Assembly: GCF_030817175.1 (NCBI RefSeq)
Contig: NZ_JAUSYY010000001.1
Span: 124,001-188,000 of the forward strand
Origin: Agromyces ramosus
GTDB taxonomy: Bacteria; Actinomycetota; Actinomycetes; Actinomycetales; Microbacteriaceae
Length of the DNA: 64,000 nt
Reading direction: 5' to 3'
Of this stretch, positions 9,047-17,918 are shown piece after piece. Each line of letters starts with the position of its first letter. Position 1 is the first letter of the stretch. The notes under the pieces were generated by a model that was given only the letters and a program-made list of their open reading frames with translations, did no database searches and was not told the DNA's origin. Position numbers and translations under genes: made by a program.

Positions 9047-9744
9047 CGGCAATCGGCTCCCCCATCCGTGTCGCGATCGTCGACGACCAGGCGCTCGTTC
9101 GGGCGGGCTTCCGCATGGTGCTCGAGGCCGAAGCGGGCATCGAAGTCGTCGGTGAGGCCGTCGACGGTCGCACCGCGATCGCGCTCGCCGGGGCGCGCGA
9201 GATCGACGTGATGCTCATGGACGTACGGATGCCGGGCGTCGACGGCATCGCCGCGACCGAGGCGATCGTGGCATCCGCTCGCCCCACCCGCGTGATCGTG
9301 CTCACGACGTTCGACCTCGACGAGTACGCCTTCGCCGCGCTCCGGGCGGGCGCGAGCGGATTCCTCCTCAAGGACGTCCGCCCAGCCGAGCTCCTCGCCG
9401 CCATTCGCACGGTGCACACCGGCGACGCGGCGCTCGCTCCTCGCGTCATCCGGCGCATGATCGACTTGTTCGCGGCCGATCTGCCCGCTCGGGACGGCGA
9501 TCGGGCGGGCACGACCACCGATGAGCTCGACACGCTCACCCCGCGCGAGCGGGAGGTGCTCGTGGCCGTCGCCCAGGGCCGCAGCAACTCCGAGATCGCC
9601 GAGACGTTCTTCCTCTCCGAGTCGACCGTGAAGACCCACGTCGGGCGGCTCCTGCAGAAGCTCGCCGCGCGCGATCGCGTGCAACTCGTGATCTTCGCCT
9701 ACGAGCACGACCTCCTCCCGGGGACCAGCTCCCCCGGCGGATGA
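9043..9744 (+). CDS. LuxR/NarL-family response regulator
   Basis: A 233-residue regulator. The receiver domain has the acidic pair DD (14-15), phospho-acceptor Asp60 in LMDVRMPG, and Lys110 in FLLKD. The C-terminal LuxR-type helix-turn-helix (about 165-228) includes LTPREREVLVAVAQG and SESTVKTHVGRLLQKL. It overlaps the kinase gene by ATGA and is its evident partner. Targets are unknown, but autoregulation of the adjacent ABC exporter is the usual arrangement. Confidence 0.95.
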   Translation: MTAIGSPIRVAIVDDQALVRAGFRMVLEAEAGIEVVGEAVDGRTAIALAGAREIDVMLMDVRMPGVDGIAATEAIVASARPTRVIVLTTFDLDEYAFAALRAGASGFLLKDVRPAELLAAIRTVHTGDAALAPRVIRRMIDLFAADLPARDGDRAGTTTDELDTLTPREREVLVAVAQGRSNSEIAETFFLSESTVKTHVGRLLQKLAARDRVQLVIFAYEHDLLPGTSSPGG

Positions 9745-9749
9745 GTCGC

Positions 9750-9755
9750 TAGGCT
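9750..9755 (+). promoter_or_regulatory. -10 element for pepN copy 2
   Basis: TAGGCT beginning 5 bp after the response-regulator stop, with a leader of about 25-30 nt containing AAAGG before ATG 9788. It matches the TAGGCTG before pepN copy 1. Confidence 0.45.
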
Positions 9756-9787
9756 GGCTGGGCTCCGACCACTCGAAAGGCCCGCCA

Positions 9788-12355
9788 ATGCCCGCTGCCA
9801 ATCTCACGCGAATCGAAGCCGAGGAGCGTGCCGCCATCGTCAGCGCCCCCAGCTACGAGGTCACGCTCGAGCTCAGGGCCGACGGCGAGACGTTCAGGAC
9901 CGAGACGTTCGTGCGATTCAGCGCCGTCGAGGGGGCATCGACCTTCATCGAGGCGTGCACCGAAGCCGTGCACGAGATCGTGCTCAACGGCCGGTCGCTC
10001 GACCCGGCGAGCGCGAGCGACGGCACCCGCATCCGCCTCGAGGGACTCGCCGCCGACAACGAGCTGCGCGTCGTGGCCGACGCCCGCTACACCAACACCG
10101 GTGAGGGCCTGCACCGGTTCATCGACCCGGTCGACGGCGAAGCCTACCTGTACACCGAATTCGCGGTCGCCGAGGCCAACCGCGTCTTCGCCGTGTTCGA
10201 CCAGCCCGACCTGAAGGCCTCGTTCCGGTTCACCGTGACGGCACCGGAGCGCTGGCTCGTGCTGAGCAACGCGCCGACCCCCGAGCCGGCACCGGGCAGC
10301 TCCCCCGCGACGACCACCTGGTCGTTCGAATCCGGCCCGGTCATCTCGAGCTACATCGTCGCCCTCATCGCGGGGCCCTACGCGTCCTGGCGGGCGACCG
10401 CTCAGAGCCGCGACGGCCGCAGCATCCCCCTCGGCGTGTTCACTCGCGCCTCGCTCGCCCGCTATGCCGAGCCCGACGTGATGTTCGAGGCCGTGCAGGC
10501 GGGTCTCGCGTTCTATGAAGACGCCTTCGGCGTGCCCTACCCCTACGGCAAGTACGACCAGATCTTCGTGCCGGAGTACAACTGGGGCGCCATGGAGAAC
10601 GTCGGCGCCGTCACGTTCAACGAGTCCTACCTGTTCCGCGCGCGCGTCTCGGATGCGCGACGCGAGCAGCGCGCGATCGTCGTGCTGCACGAGCTCTCGC
10701 ACATGTGGTTCGGCAACTCGGTCACGATGAAGTGGTGGAACGACCTGTGGCTGAACGAGTCGTTCGCCACGTGGGCGTCGACCCTCGCGACCTCGCAGGT
10801 CACCGAGTTCACCGGCGTGTGGGCCACGTTCGCGAGCGATGAGAAGACCCACGCCGCCGAGCAGGACCAGCTGCCCTCGACGCACCCGATCGTCGCCGAG
10901 ATCGCCGACCTCGCCGACGTCGAGGTCAACTTCGACGCGATCACCTACGACAAGGGCGCCTCGGTGCTGAAGCAGCTCGTCGCCTGGGTCGGCCTCGACG
11001 CGTTCCAGCGCGGTGTCGGCGCGTACCTCACCGCGCACGCCGGCGGCAACGCCACACTCCGCGACCTGCTCGACGAGCTCGAGCGCGCGAGCGGTCGAGA
11101 CCTCACCCGGTGGTCCGAACTGTGGCTCGAGACCGCCGGCGTCAACACCATGCGGGCAGTGGTCGAGAGGGATGCCGCGGGCACGATCATCGCGGCACGC
11201 ATCGAGCAGACGGCGAGCGCGGGGCATCCGACCCTCCGCCCCCATCGCATGGCGATCGGCTGCTACGAGCTCGGCGACGACGGACTGACCCGCACGCACC
11301 GCATCGAACTCGACGTCGACGGCGCTGCGACCGAGGTGCCCGAGCTCGTCGGCCGTCGTCACCCCGACCTGCTGCTCGTGAACGACGACGACCTCACGTA
11401 CGCCAAGGTGCGACTCGACGAGCGCTCGTTCGCGAACGCGACCGAGCACCTGGCGACGATCGCCGACCCGGTCGCGCGTGCCGTGATCCTCGGTTCGGCG
11501 TGGGATGCCGTGCGCGACGCCGAGCTGTCGTCGAGCGAGTTCGTGCGGCTCGTGGTCGGCAGCATCGGACACGAGACCCAGTCGGCCGCGCGCGGACTCG
11601 CGCTCTCCCGCCTCGAGCTCGCGCTCTCGCGCTACCTCGCGGAGGAGCATCGTGAGCGCATCGCCGCCGAGACCGGCGACGCGCTGTGGGCCTTGGCCGA
11701 GCTCGCGCCCGCCGGGTCCGACGCGCAGCTGCAGTTCGTGAAGGCGTTCACCCGCATCGCGGCGACGGCTGCCCACGCCGATGTGCTCGGCAGCCTGCTC
11801 GACGGCTCGATCAAGCTCGCCGGGCTCGGCATCGACCTCGACCTTCGGTGGGAGCTCGTCATCGCCAGGGCGACACTCGGCGCGGCATCCGATGAAGAGA
11901 TCGCCGACGCCCTCGCGCGCGACGACACCGCCAAGGGACGCCAGCTCGCCGAGACCGCGCGCGCTGCACGCCCCGATCAGGCGGTGAAGGATGCCGCGTG
12001 GCGGCGGGTCGCCACCGACACGAGCCTCTCGAACGACCTCGCCCGCGCCATCGCCGAGGGCTGGCGACGCACGACGGCACCCGAGCTGCTCGCGGGAACG
12101 GCGGTCGAGTACTTCTCGATGCTGCAGTCGGTGTGGGCGAGCCGCAGCTTCACGATGGCCTCCCTCGTGGTCTCGCGCCTGTTCCCCGCTCCGCTCGTGT
12201 CCAACGAGCTCGCGGCCATGGCCCGCGACTGGCTCGCGACGAACACCGAGCCGGCACCGCTGCACCGCCTCGTCTCGGAGCAGCTCGCCGAGCTCGAGCG
12301 TGCGCTCGCGGCGCAGGCCCGGGATGCCAGCGAGCTCTCGGTCGCGGCTCAGTAG
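9788..12355 (+). CDS. Aminopeptidase N (M1 family), copy 2
   Basis: A 855-residue paralogue of the product of 3331-5877, collinear throughout and very similar by eye in the catalytic part. GAMEN is followed by V-G-A-V-T-F, and the zinc site is H301-E-x2-H305 with Glu324. Differences concentrate in the C-terminal helical domain, which in this family shapes substrate access, so the copies may differ in peptide preference. It is a cytoplasmic peptide-trimming enzyme. It is followed directly by mscS, whose -10 hexamer begins with this gene's TAG stop. Confidence 0.94.
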   Translation: MPAANLTRIEAEERAAIVSAPSYEVTLELRADGETFRTETFVRFSAVEGASTFIEACTEAVHEIVLNGRSLDPASASDGTRIRLEGLAADNELRVVADARYTNTGEGLHRFIDPVDGEAYLYTEFAVAEANRVFAVFDQPDLKASFRFTVTAPERWLVLSNAPTPEPAPGSSPATTTWSFESGPVISSYIVALIAGPYASWRATAQSRDGRSIPLGVFTRASLARYAEPDVMFEAVQAGLAFYEDAFGVPYPYGKYDQIFVPEYNWGAMENVGAVTFNESYLFRARVSDARREQRAIVVLHELSHMWFGNSVTMKWWNDLWLNESFATWASTLATSQVTEFTGVWATFASDEKTHAAEQDQLPSTHPIVAEIADLADVEVNFDAITYDKGASVLKQLVAWVGLDAFQRGVGAYLTAHAGGNATLRDLLDELERASGRDLTRWSELWLETAGVNTMRAVVERDAAGTIIAARIEQTASAGHPTLRPHRMAIGCYELGDDGLTRTHRIELDVDGAATEVPELVGRRHPDLLLVNDDDLTYAKVRLDERSFANATEHLATIADPVARAVILGSAWDAVRDAELSSSEFVRLVVGSIGHETQSAARGLALSRLELALSRYLAEEHRERIAAETGDALWALAELAPAGSDAQLQFVKAFTRIAATAAHADVLGSLLDGSIKLAGLGIDLDLRWELVIARATLGAASDEEIADALARDDTAKGRQLAETARAARPDQAVKDAAWRRVATDTSLSNDLARAIAEGWRRTTAPELLAGTAVEYFSMLQSVWASRSFTMASLVVSRLFPAPLVSNELAAMARDWLATNTEPAPLHRLVSEQLAELERALAAQARDASELSVAAQ

Positions 12356-12358
12356 ACT
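12353..12358 (+). promoter_or_regulatory. -10 of mscS overlapping a stop codon
   Basis: TAGACT whose TAG is also the stop codon of pepN copy 2, 8 nt before ATG 12367. This is the second case here of a stop codon reused in a -10 hexamer. Confidence 0.5.
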
Positions 12359-12366
12359 TGCTGACC

Positions 12367-13491
12367 ATGTTCGGTGCAGGAGAACCCCCCACGGATCCCA
12401 ACCCCGTGAGCGGTGAGTGGTGGACGAACATCGCCGCGTACTGGGCGTCCGACTGGGACGTCGTGCTCGGCAAGCTCATCTCGATCGTCATCATCATCGC
12501 GATCGCGTTCCTGATCCGCTGGGTGCTGCACTTCGTCATCGACCGGGTTGTCACCCGCATCGTCACGGGCGTCAAGCAGAAGCAGGACGTCACCGACACG
12601 CAGGCGCTCCAGGCTTCGCCGCTCGCCGCCGTGCGGCTCGTGCAGCGAACCCGCACGCTCGGCTCCGTGCTCACGAACATCGTCAACGTGACCCTGTTCA
12701 TCATCGTGGTGCTGCTCATCGTCAACACGATCAACGATGCGATCCTCGGCTCGTTCGCACTGCTCACCGCCGCGGTCGGCGCTGGCCTCGGCTTCGGTGC
12801 GCAGAACATCGTGAAGGACGTGCTGAACGGGATGTTCATGGTCGTCGAAGACCAGCTCGGCGTCGGCGACGTGGTCGACCTCGGCCCTGCGACCGGCATC
12901 GTCGAGGAGGTGCAGATCCGCATCACGAAGGTCCGCGACGTGAACGGCACACTGTGGTTCGTGCGCAACGGCGAGATCCTGCGTATCGGCAACATGTCCC
13001 AGGGTTGGGCCCGGGTCATCCTCGACCTGGCCGTGCCCTACGACGTCGACGTCGACGCCGTCGAGGCCGAGATGCTGCGCACGGCGACCGAGATGTCGCA
13101 ATCCGGCAAGTGGCGTTCGCGCGTGCTCGAGAAGCCCGAGATCTGGGGCCTCGAGTCCATCAGCGACGATGCGCTCGTCATTCGCGTCGTCATGAAGGTG
13201 CGTTCATCGGTGAAGGACGACGTCGCGCGCGAACTCCGCATGCGCCTGAAGCGCTCGCTCGACGCGATGGACGTCAAGCTGCCGAGCCTGAACAGCGTCG
13301 TGCTCACGGGCTTCGACGGCGCCACTCGGGTGAAGGGCGCGAAGCCGCCGCGTACGGCGCCGACCTCGGTCGTCGCCGGCTCGGCCGCCGAGATCGCGAC
13401 CGCCGCCCGGCCCAAGCAGCCGCGCGCACTCCGGGCGCCGAAGGTGCCGAAGCCGCCGACCCCACCGGCATCAGGAGGGGGTGCATCGTGA
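12367..13491 (+). CDS. Small-conductance mechanosensitive channel (MscS family)
   Basis: A 374-residue channel subunit that releases solutes on hypo-osmotic shock. Three membrane helices are visible at about 34-57, 99-120 and 128-148. The pore-lining helix carries the Gly/Ala packing GAGLGFGAQNIVKDVLNG, the MscS hallmark. The cytoplasmic beta domain (about 160-320) follows, then a Pro/Ala/Lys-rich tail. The ATG follows TAGACT (12353-12358) by 8 nt, so the mRNA is leaderless or nearly so. The last codons overlap the haemoglobin GTG start (GTGA), coupling the two. Confidence 0.93.
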   Translation: MFGAGEPPTDPNPVSGEWWTNIAAYWASDWDVVLGKLISIVIIIAIAFLIRWVLHFVIDRVVTRIVTGVKQKQDVTDTQALQASPLAAVRLVQRTRTLGSVLTNIVNVTLFIIVVLLIVNTINDAILGSFALLTAAVGAGLGFGAQNIVKDVLNGMFMVVEDQLGVGDVVDLGPATGIVEEVQIRITKVRDVNGTLWFVRNGEILRIGNMSQGWARVILDLAVPYDVDVDAVEAEMLRTATEMSQSGKWRSRVLEKPEIWGLESISDDALVIRVVMKVRSSVKDDVARELRMRLKRSLDAMDVKLPSLNSVVLTGFDGATRVKGAKPPRTAPTSVVAGSAAEIATAARPKQPRALRAPKVPKPPTPPASGGGAS

Positions 13492-13952
13492 GCGAGCAAC
13501 CGCCCATCGGGGCATCCGGTCGCGTGCAACCGGCCAACGTGCCGCTGCGCGGCACCGAGCACGGCGCGGCCCTCGGACCGTCGTTCTACGAGAGCGTCGG
13601 CGGGTTGCCCACGTTCGAGCGGCTCGTCGCCGAGTTCTACCGCGGCGTCGCCGACGACCCCGTGCTGCGCCCGATGTATCCCGAGGAAGACCTTGGGCCG
13701 GCCGCCGAGCGTCTCACGATGTTCCTCGTGCAGTACTGGGGCGGGCCGGGCACCTACAGCGAGCAGCGCGGGCATCCGAGGCTCCGGATGCGCCACCAGC
13801 CGTTCAAGGTCAACCCCGACGCTCGCGACCGGTGGCTGCAGCACATGCGTGTCGCGGTCGACTCGCTGGAGCTCCCACCGCTCGCCGAAGAAACGCTGTG
13901 GGACTATCTCCAACGGGCGGCCTTCGCGATGTTGAACACCTTCGACGACTGA
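13488..13952 (+). CDS. glbO: Group II truncated haemoglobin (GlbO type)
   Basis: A 154-residue 2-on-2 globin. The core from about 33 closely matches mycobacterial trHbO: Tyr51 (B10) in EFYRGV, Tyr64 (CD1) in MYPEED, the block QYWGGPGTYSEQRGHPRLRM, proximal His103 (F8) and Trp116 (G8). Such proteins bind O2, NO or peroxide and are linked to redox protection. The N-terminus has about 30 extra residues. Translation probably starts at GTG 13488, overlapping the mscS stop; AGGAGGGGG about 5 nt upstream supports it. FAD dehydrogenase follows 41 bp later. Confidence 0.95.
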   Translation: MSEQPPIGASGRVQPANVPLRGTEHGAALGPSFYESVGGLPTFERLVAEFYRGVADDPVLRPMYPEEDLGPAAERLTMFLVQYWGGPGTYSEQRGHPRLRMRHQPFKVNPDARDRWLQHMRVAVDSLELPPLAEETLWDYLQRAAFAMLNTFDD

Positions 13953-13993
13953 CACCCCGGCACCGACCCACCACCCGAGACGAAGGAGTCCCC

Positions 13994-15673
13994 GTGGCCG
14001 CAACCTCCCCCGCGTCGAGTCGCGCCAAGCCCGAGCCCCACGCGATCATCGTCGGCGCCGGCCTCTCGGGCCTCGTCGCCGCGGCCGAGCTCGTCGACGC
14101 CGGCAAGCGCGTCGTCATCGTCGACCAGGAGCCCGAGGCGAGCCTCGGCGGGCAGGCGCACTGGTCGTTCGGCGGCCTGTTCCTCGTCGACTCGCCCGAG
14201 CAGCGCCGGCTCGGCGTCAAGGACTCGCTCGAGCTCGCGAGACAGGACTGGGACGGCACGGCAGGGTTCGACCGGGACGAAGACGAGTGGGGCCGCCGCT
14301 GGGCCGAGGCCTACCTCGACTTCGCCGCCGGCGAGAAGCGCGCATGGCTCCACGAGAAGGGCGTGCGCTTCTTCCCCATCGTCGGCTGGGCCGAGCGCGG
14401 CGGCTACAACGCCATCGGCCACGGCAATTCGGTGCCGCGGTTCCACATCGTGTGGGGCACCGGCCCCGGCGTCCTCGCCCCGTTCATCGCGAAGGTGAAG
14501 GCGGGCGAGGCGGCTGGTCTGGTCGAGCTCCGGCACCGTCACCGCGTCGACGAGCTCATCGTCGAAGACGGCGCCGTGGTGGGCGTGCAGGGCACGCTGC
14601 TCGCACCCGACGACGCAGCCCGCGGCGAGGCATCCAATCGCGACGGGGTCGGCGAGTTCGAGCTGCGCGCACCCGCGGTCGTCGTCGCGTCGGGCGGCAT
14701 CGGCGGCAATCACGAGCTCGTGCGGCAGTTCTGGCCGAAGCGCATGGGCACGCCGCCCACCTCGATGCTCTCGGGCGTGCCCGCGCACGTCGACGGGCGG
14801 ATGCTGCCGATCACCGAGCGCGCCGGCGCGCGCCTCGTGAACGGCGACCGCATGTGGCACTACACCGAGGGCATCACGAACTGGGACCCGATCTGGCCGA
14901 TGCACGGCATCCGGATCCTCCCCGGACCGTCTTCGCTCTGGTTCGATGCGACCGGCAAACGGCTGCCCGTGCCGCTCTTCCCGGGATTCGACACGCTCGG
15001 CACACTCGAGCACATCGCCGCGACCGGGCACGACCACTCCTGGTTCGTGCTCACGCAGAAGATCATCGAGAAGGAGTTCGCCCTGTCGGGCAGCGAGCAG
15101 AATCCCGACCTCACGGGCAAAGACGTGAAGCTCCTCGCCCAGCGGCTCGGCTCGGGTGCGCCCGCTCCGGTCGAGGCGTTCAAGCAGCAGGGGGTCGACT
15201 TCGTCGTGGCCGACACGCTCGCCGAGCTCTTCGATGGCATGCGCGCGATCTCCCCCGACGTCGAGCTCGACACGGCGAACATCGAGCGCGAGATTGTGGC
15301 ACGAGATCGCGAGGTCGACAACGAATTCTCGAAGGACCTGCAACTCACCGCGGTGCGCGGCGCCCGGAAGTACCGGGGCGACAAGCTCATCCGCGTCGCG
15401 ACGCCGCACAAGGTGCTCGATCCGAAGGCCGGGCCCCTCATCGCGGTGAAGCTGCACATCCTCACCCGCAAGTCCCTCGGCGGCATCCAGACCGACCTCC
15501 ACTCCCGCGCGCTCGGCGCCGACGGCACTCCGGTGCGCGGCCTGTACGCGGTCGGCGAGGCGGCCGGCTTCGGCGGCGGCGGCGTGCACGGCTACCGCGC
15601 GCTCGAGGGCACATTCCTGGGCGGATGCCTCTTCACCGGGCGCACGGCAGGGCGGGCGATCGCGAGGGGCTAG
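13994..15673 (+). CDS. FAD-binding dehydrogenase (FAD-binding-2/KstD-like)
   Basis: A 559-residue flavoprotein. The dinucleotide-binding motif GAGLSG lies at 21-26 and its acidic partner at the end of strand 2 in IVDQE. A second FAD-contacting segment near the C-terminus reads AVGEAAGFGGGGVHG. The family includes fumarate reductase/ketosteroid dehydrogenase folds, and this full-length version resembles mycobacterial FAD-binding dehydrogenases of unknown substrate. No signal peptide is present. GTG 13994 was chosen because GAAGGAG sits 6 nt upstream. Its stop overlaps the stop of the convergent gene at 15670. The preceding haemoglobin may reflect a shared redox context. Confidence 0.9.
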   Translation: MAATSPASSRAKPEPHAIIVGAGLSGLVAAAELVDAGKRVVIVDQEPEASLGGQAHWSFGGLFLVDSPEQRRLGVKDSLELARQDWDGTAGFDRDEDEWGRRWAEAYLDFAAGEKRAWLHEKGVRFFPIVGWAERGGYNAIGHGNSVPRFHIVWGTGPGVLAPFIAKVKAGEAAGLVELRHRHRVDELIVEDGAVVGVQGTLLAPDDAARGEASNRDGVGEFELRAPAVVVASGGIGGNHELVRQFWPKRMGTPPTSMLSGVPAHVDGRMLPITERAGARLVNGDRMWHYTEGITNWDPIWPMHGIRILPGPSSLWFDATGKRLPVPLFPGFDTLGTLEHIAATGHDHSWFVLTQKIIEKEFALSGSEQNPDLTGKDVKLLAQRLGSGAPAPVEAFKQQGVDFVVADTLAELFDGMRAISPDVELDTANIEREIVARDREVDNEFSKDLQLTAVRGARKYRGDKLIRVATPHKVLDPKAGPLIAVKLHILTRKSLGGIQTDLHSRALGADGTPVRGLYAVGEAAGFGGGGVHGYRALEGTFLGGCLFTGRTAGRAIARG

Positions 15674-16350
15674 GCCTTCAGCGTCCAGGGCTTGCGCCGC
15701 ACGAGCACGTGTCCGCGACGCGACGACAACCGCGTCCACGGGCCGGTCTCGAAGAGCTTGACGAGGTCGTCGCCCAGGAATCCGAGGCTGTACGCCGCGA
15801 AGGCCGCACCGGTCGGCACGAATTCCAGGCCTTCGACACCGCGGCCCCACACTTCGGAGCGAACGCGCTGCACGAGCTGCTCACCGGTGCCGGCGGGAAT
15901 GGCCTCGGCGACCTCCTCGATGCCCGCTCGCGCCGCGGTCTCGAGCGTTGCGGCATCCGTCTCGCCGAGCGGTCGCCAGCCGCCCCGAGGCGGCGAGATG
16001 CCCGCCCAGGTGACCGTGTTCACCTCGGGCGGTCTCGACATCGACACCGGGCGGGAATCGGCGTCGTCGTCGAGCTCGCCGCGGGCCCGCACGATGCGCT
16101 CGACGAGCGAGCGCATCGGCACGACCGAGTCGAACTCCTCTTCGTCGGCGAGCGCGAACGTGCGGAGCCCGAGCACGGTCGGGCTCTCGTCGAGGATGCC
16201 TCGAGGGTAGAGGATCGCGGTGTACACCGCGAGGATGCCGGAACCCGCGATGAGGCGCACCGACCCGTCTTCGACACGGCCGGCGCGCTGGAGGTACGTG
16301 TGCAGGTCGCCGAGCGACAGGCTGTCTGCGAGCGTGATTTGCTGAACCAT
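15670..16350 (-). CDS. Conserved hypothetical protein
   Basis: A 226-residue soluble protein that I cannot assign to a named family. It has no signal peptide, membrane helix or cysteine motif; the N-terminal part contains a DLHTYLQRAGRV segment and the C-terminus is basic. Its composition and codon usage match its neighbours, so it looks like a genuine family-restricted gene. The stop codon overlaps the FAD dehydrogenase stop by 3 bp on the opposite strand. A possible -10 TAGTTT lies about 9 nt upstream of the ATG. Confidence 0.7.
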   Translation of the reverse strand: MVQQITLADSLSLGDLHTYLQRAGRVEDGSVRLIAGSGILAVYTAILYPRGILDESPTVLGLRTFALADEEEFDSVVPMRSLVERIVRARGELDDDADSRPVSMSRPPEVNTVTWAGISPPRGGWRPLGETDAATLETAARAGIEEVAEAIPAGTGEQLVQRVRSEVWGRGVEGLEFVPTGAAFAAYSLGFLGDDLVKLFETGPWTRLSSRRGHVLVRRKPWTLKA

Positions 16351-16443
16351 CTGCTGTCTAAACTACCAAGGGAGCGCCGCCGCCCGGGGCGGACTCGCGC
16401 TCGGCGGGCGCCGGCGGCCATTGCCCACCGACACGGAGGAACG

Positions 16444-17328
16444 ATGAACGGTCCCATCGACGGCCTGCTGAGCACCCTGCACCTCACTGACACTGGGGCT
16501 CGCACCACCGAGGACATCTTCACCGGTCCGTCGCAATGGATGCCGCTCGGCCGCGTGTTCGGCGGCCAGGTGCTCGCCCAGTCGCTCGTGGCGGCGATGC
16601 ACACGGTGGCATCCGACCGCACGATCCACTCGATGCACGGCTACTTCCTTCGCCCGGGCGACGTCGAGCATCCGATCACCTTCTCGGTCGACCGTCTGCA
16701 CGATGGTCGCTCGTTCTCGACCAGGCGCACGCACGCCTACCAGAACGGCGAGCCGATCCTCTCGCTCATCGCGTCGTTCCAGACCGACGACGAGGGCGTC
16801 GAGCACCAGCTCGACATGCCAGCCGACCTGCCCGACCCCGAGAGCCTTCCCTCGACGGCCGACGTGCTCGGTGCACTCGATCATGACGTCGCGCGCTACT
16901 GGTCGAACGAGCGCGCGTTCGACGTGCGTCACATCCCGTCGCCGATCTACCTCTCGGTCGAGGGTGAGCGCATCCCCCGCCAGGCCGTGTGGATGAAGGC
17001 CTTCGGCCGCCTGCCCGACGATCCGAAGCAGCATCGCGCGGCGCTCGCGTACGCGAGCGACTACTCGATCCTCGAGCCCGTGCTGCGCGCCCACGGCGCG
17101 GCGTGGGCCACGCCCGGCCTCAAGATCGCGAGTCTCGACCACGCCATGTGGTGGCATCGCGACGCCCGCGTCGACGAGTGGTTGCTGTACGTCCAGGAAT
17201 CGCCTTCGGCGAGCGGTGGGCGGGGCCTCTCGCTCGGCCGCATCTACACACGCGAGGGCGTGCTCGTCGCGAGTGTCGCTCAGGAGGGCATGGTGCGGAT
17301 TCCCGCACCGATCCATTCGCCTGAATGA
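16444..17328 (+). CDS. tesB: Acyl-CoA thioesterase II (TesB family)
   Basis: A 294-residue double-hotdog thioesterase hydrolysing acyl-CoA to free fatty acid and CoA in the cytoplasm. The N-terminal hotdog contains RVFGGQVLAQSL and HSMHGYFLRPGD. The C-terminal hotdog contains ASLDHAMWWHRD (catalytic Asp) and ends with SVAQEGMVR, whose Gln belongs to the family's Asp/Gln/Thr active site. Length matches TesB. GGAGG lies 5 nt before the ATG. It is divergent from the hypothetical gene at 15670-16350. Confidence 0.95.
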   Translation: MNGPIDGLLSTLHLTDTGARTTEDIFTGPSQWMPLGRVFGGQVLAQSLVAAMHTVASDRTIHSMHGYFLRPGDVEHPITFSVDRLHDGRSFSTRRTHAYQNGEPILSLIASFQTDDEGVEHQLDMPADLPDPESLPSTADVLGALDHDVARYWSNERAFDVRHIPSPIYLSVEGERIPRQAVWMKAFGRLPDDPKQHRAALAYASDYSILEPVLRAHGAAWATPGLKIASLDHAMWWHRDARVDEWLLYVQESPSASGGRGLSLGRIYTREGVLVASVAQEGMVRIPAPIHSPE

Positions 17329-17425
17329 ATCCTGTGGGTTCACACCATCGCGGTGCGCACTCGCCCACAATGGGGGCAATGGGCGCGCACACGGCGCGAG
17401 CGACTCGAACGAAGGAGCTCCTGCG

Positions 17426-17917
17426 ATGACTGATCCCACCGATCTCACGCGGCGCACGGTGCTGGCCCTCGGGTCGGTCGGCGCGGTCGGCGGCGCGCTC
17501 GCGCTCGCCGCGTGCACGACGGATGCCCCGGCCGGCACGCCGTCGGCCACGGCGACGCCGTCGCCGACGCCCACCGACGAGTCCACGCCAGACCCGAGCG
17601 CCGGGCCCGACGCTCCGCACCTCGGCGACGACATCGCCGCGCTCGCCGATGTGCCCGTCGGCGGCAGCATCGACGCGAGCATCAACGGCGAGCCCGCCCT
17701 CCTCGCGCAGCCGACGGCGGGTCAGGTCGTCGCGTTCAGCGCGATCTGCACGCACCAGGCGTGCGTGGTCGCGGCGGCAGGGTCGGAGTTCCACTGCCCG
17801 TGCCACGGCTCGATGTTCGACGCCGCAACGGGCGACGTGCTCCAGGGACCCGCCCTCGAACCGCTCACGCCGATCCAGGTCGCCGTCGCGGGCGATCGCA
17901 TCGTCGCGGCGTCCTGA
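17426..17917 (+). CDS. Tat-exported Rieske [2Fe-2S] lipoprotein
   Basis: A 163-residue protein. The N-terminus has a twin-arginine signal (RRTVLAL, from residue 9) ending in a lipobox LAAC, so it should be folded with its cluster, exported and lipid-anchored. A Thr/Pro/Ser linker (about 35-60) leads to a compact Rieske domain. Ligands are C-T-H and C-P-C-H, and the additional cysteines in CTHQAC and CPCHGS would form the disulfide of high-potential, bc1-type Rieske proteins. GAAGGAG precedes the ATG. The gene for a DUF2231 membrane protein begins 1 bp after its stop, suggesting a membrane redox pair. Confidence 0.92.
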   Translation: MTDPTDLTRRTVLALGSVGAVGGALALAACTTDAPAGTPSATATPSPTPTDESTPDPSAGPDAPHLGDDIAALADVPVGGSIDASINGEPALLAQPTAGQVVAFSAICTHQACVVAAAGSEFHCPCHGSMFDAATGDVLQGPALEPLTPIQVAVAGDRIVAAS

Positions 17918-17918
17918 C

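Noticed and set aside
9749..12265. 838-codon open frame antisense to pepN copy 2, and a 652-codon one antisense to copy 1
   Set aside because: Both mirror the third-position GC bias of the sense gene, have low-complexity Arg/Glu/Val-rich translations and no recognisable domain or ribosome site.
14287..17328. 1013-codon plus-strand open frame
   Set aside because: Only its last 294 codons (16444 onward) are the thioesterase; the remainder is an off-frame reading of the FAD dehydrogenase and the antisense of the hypothetical gene.
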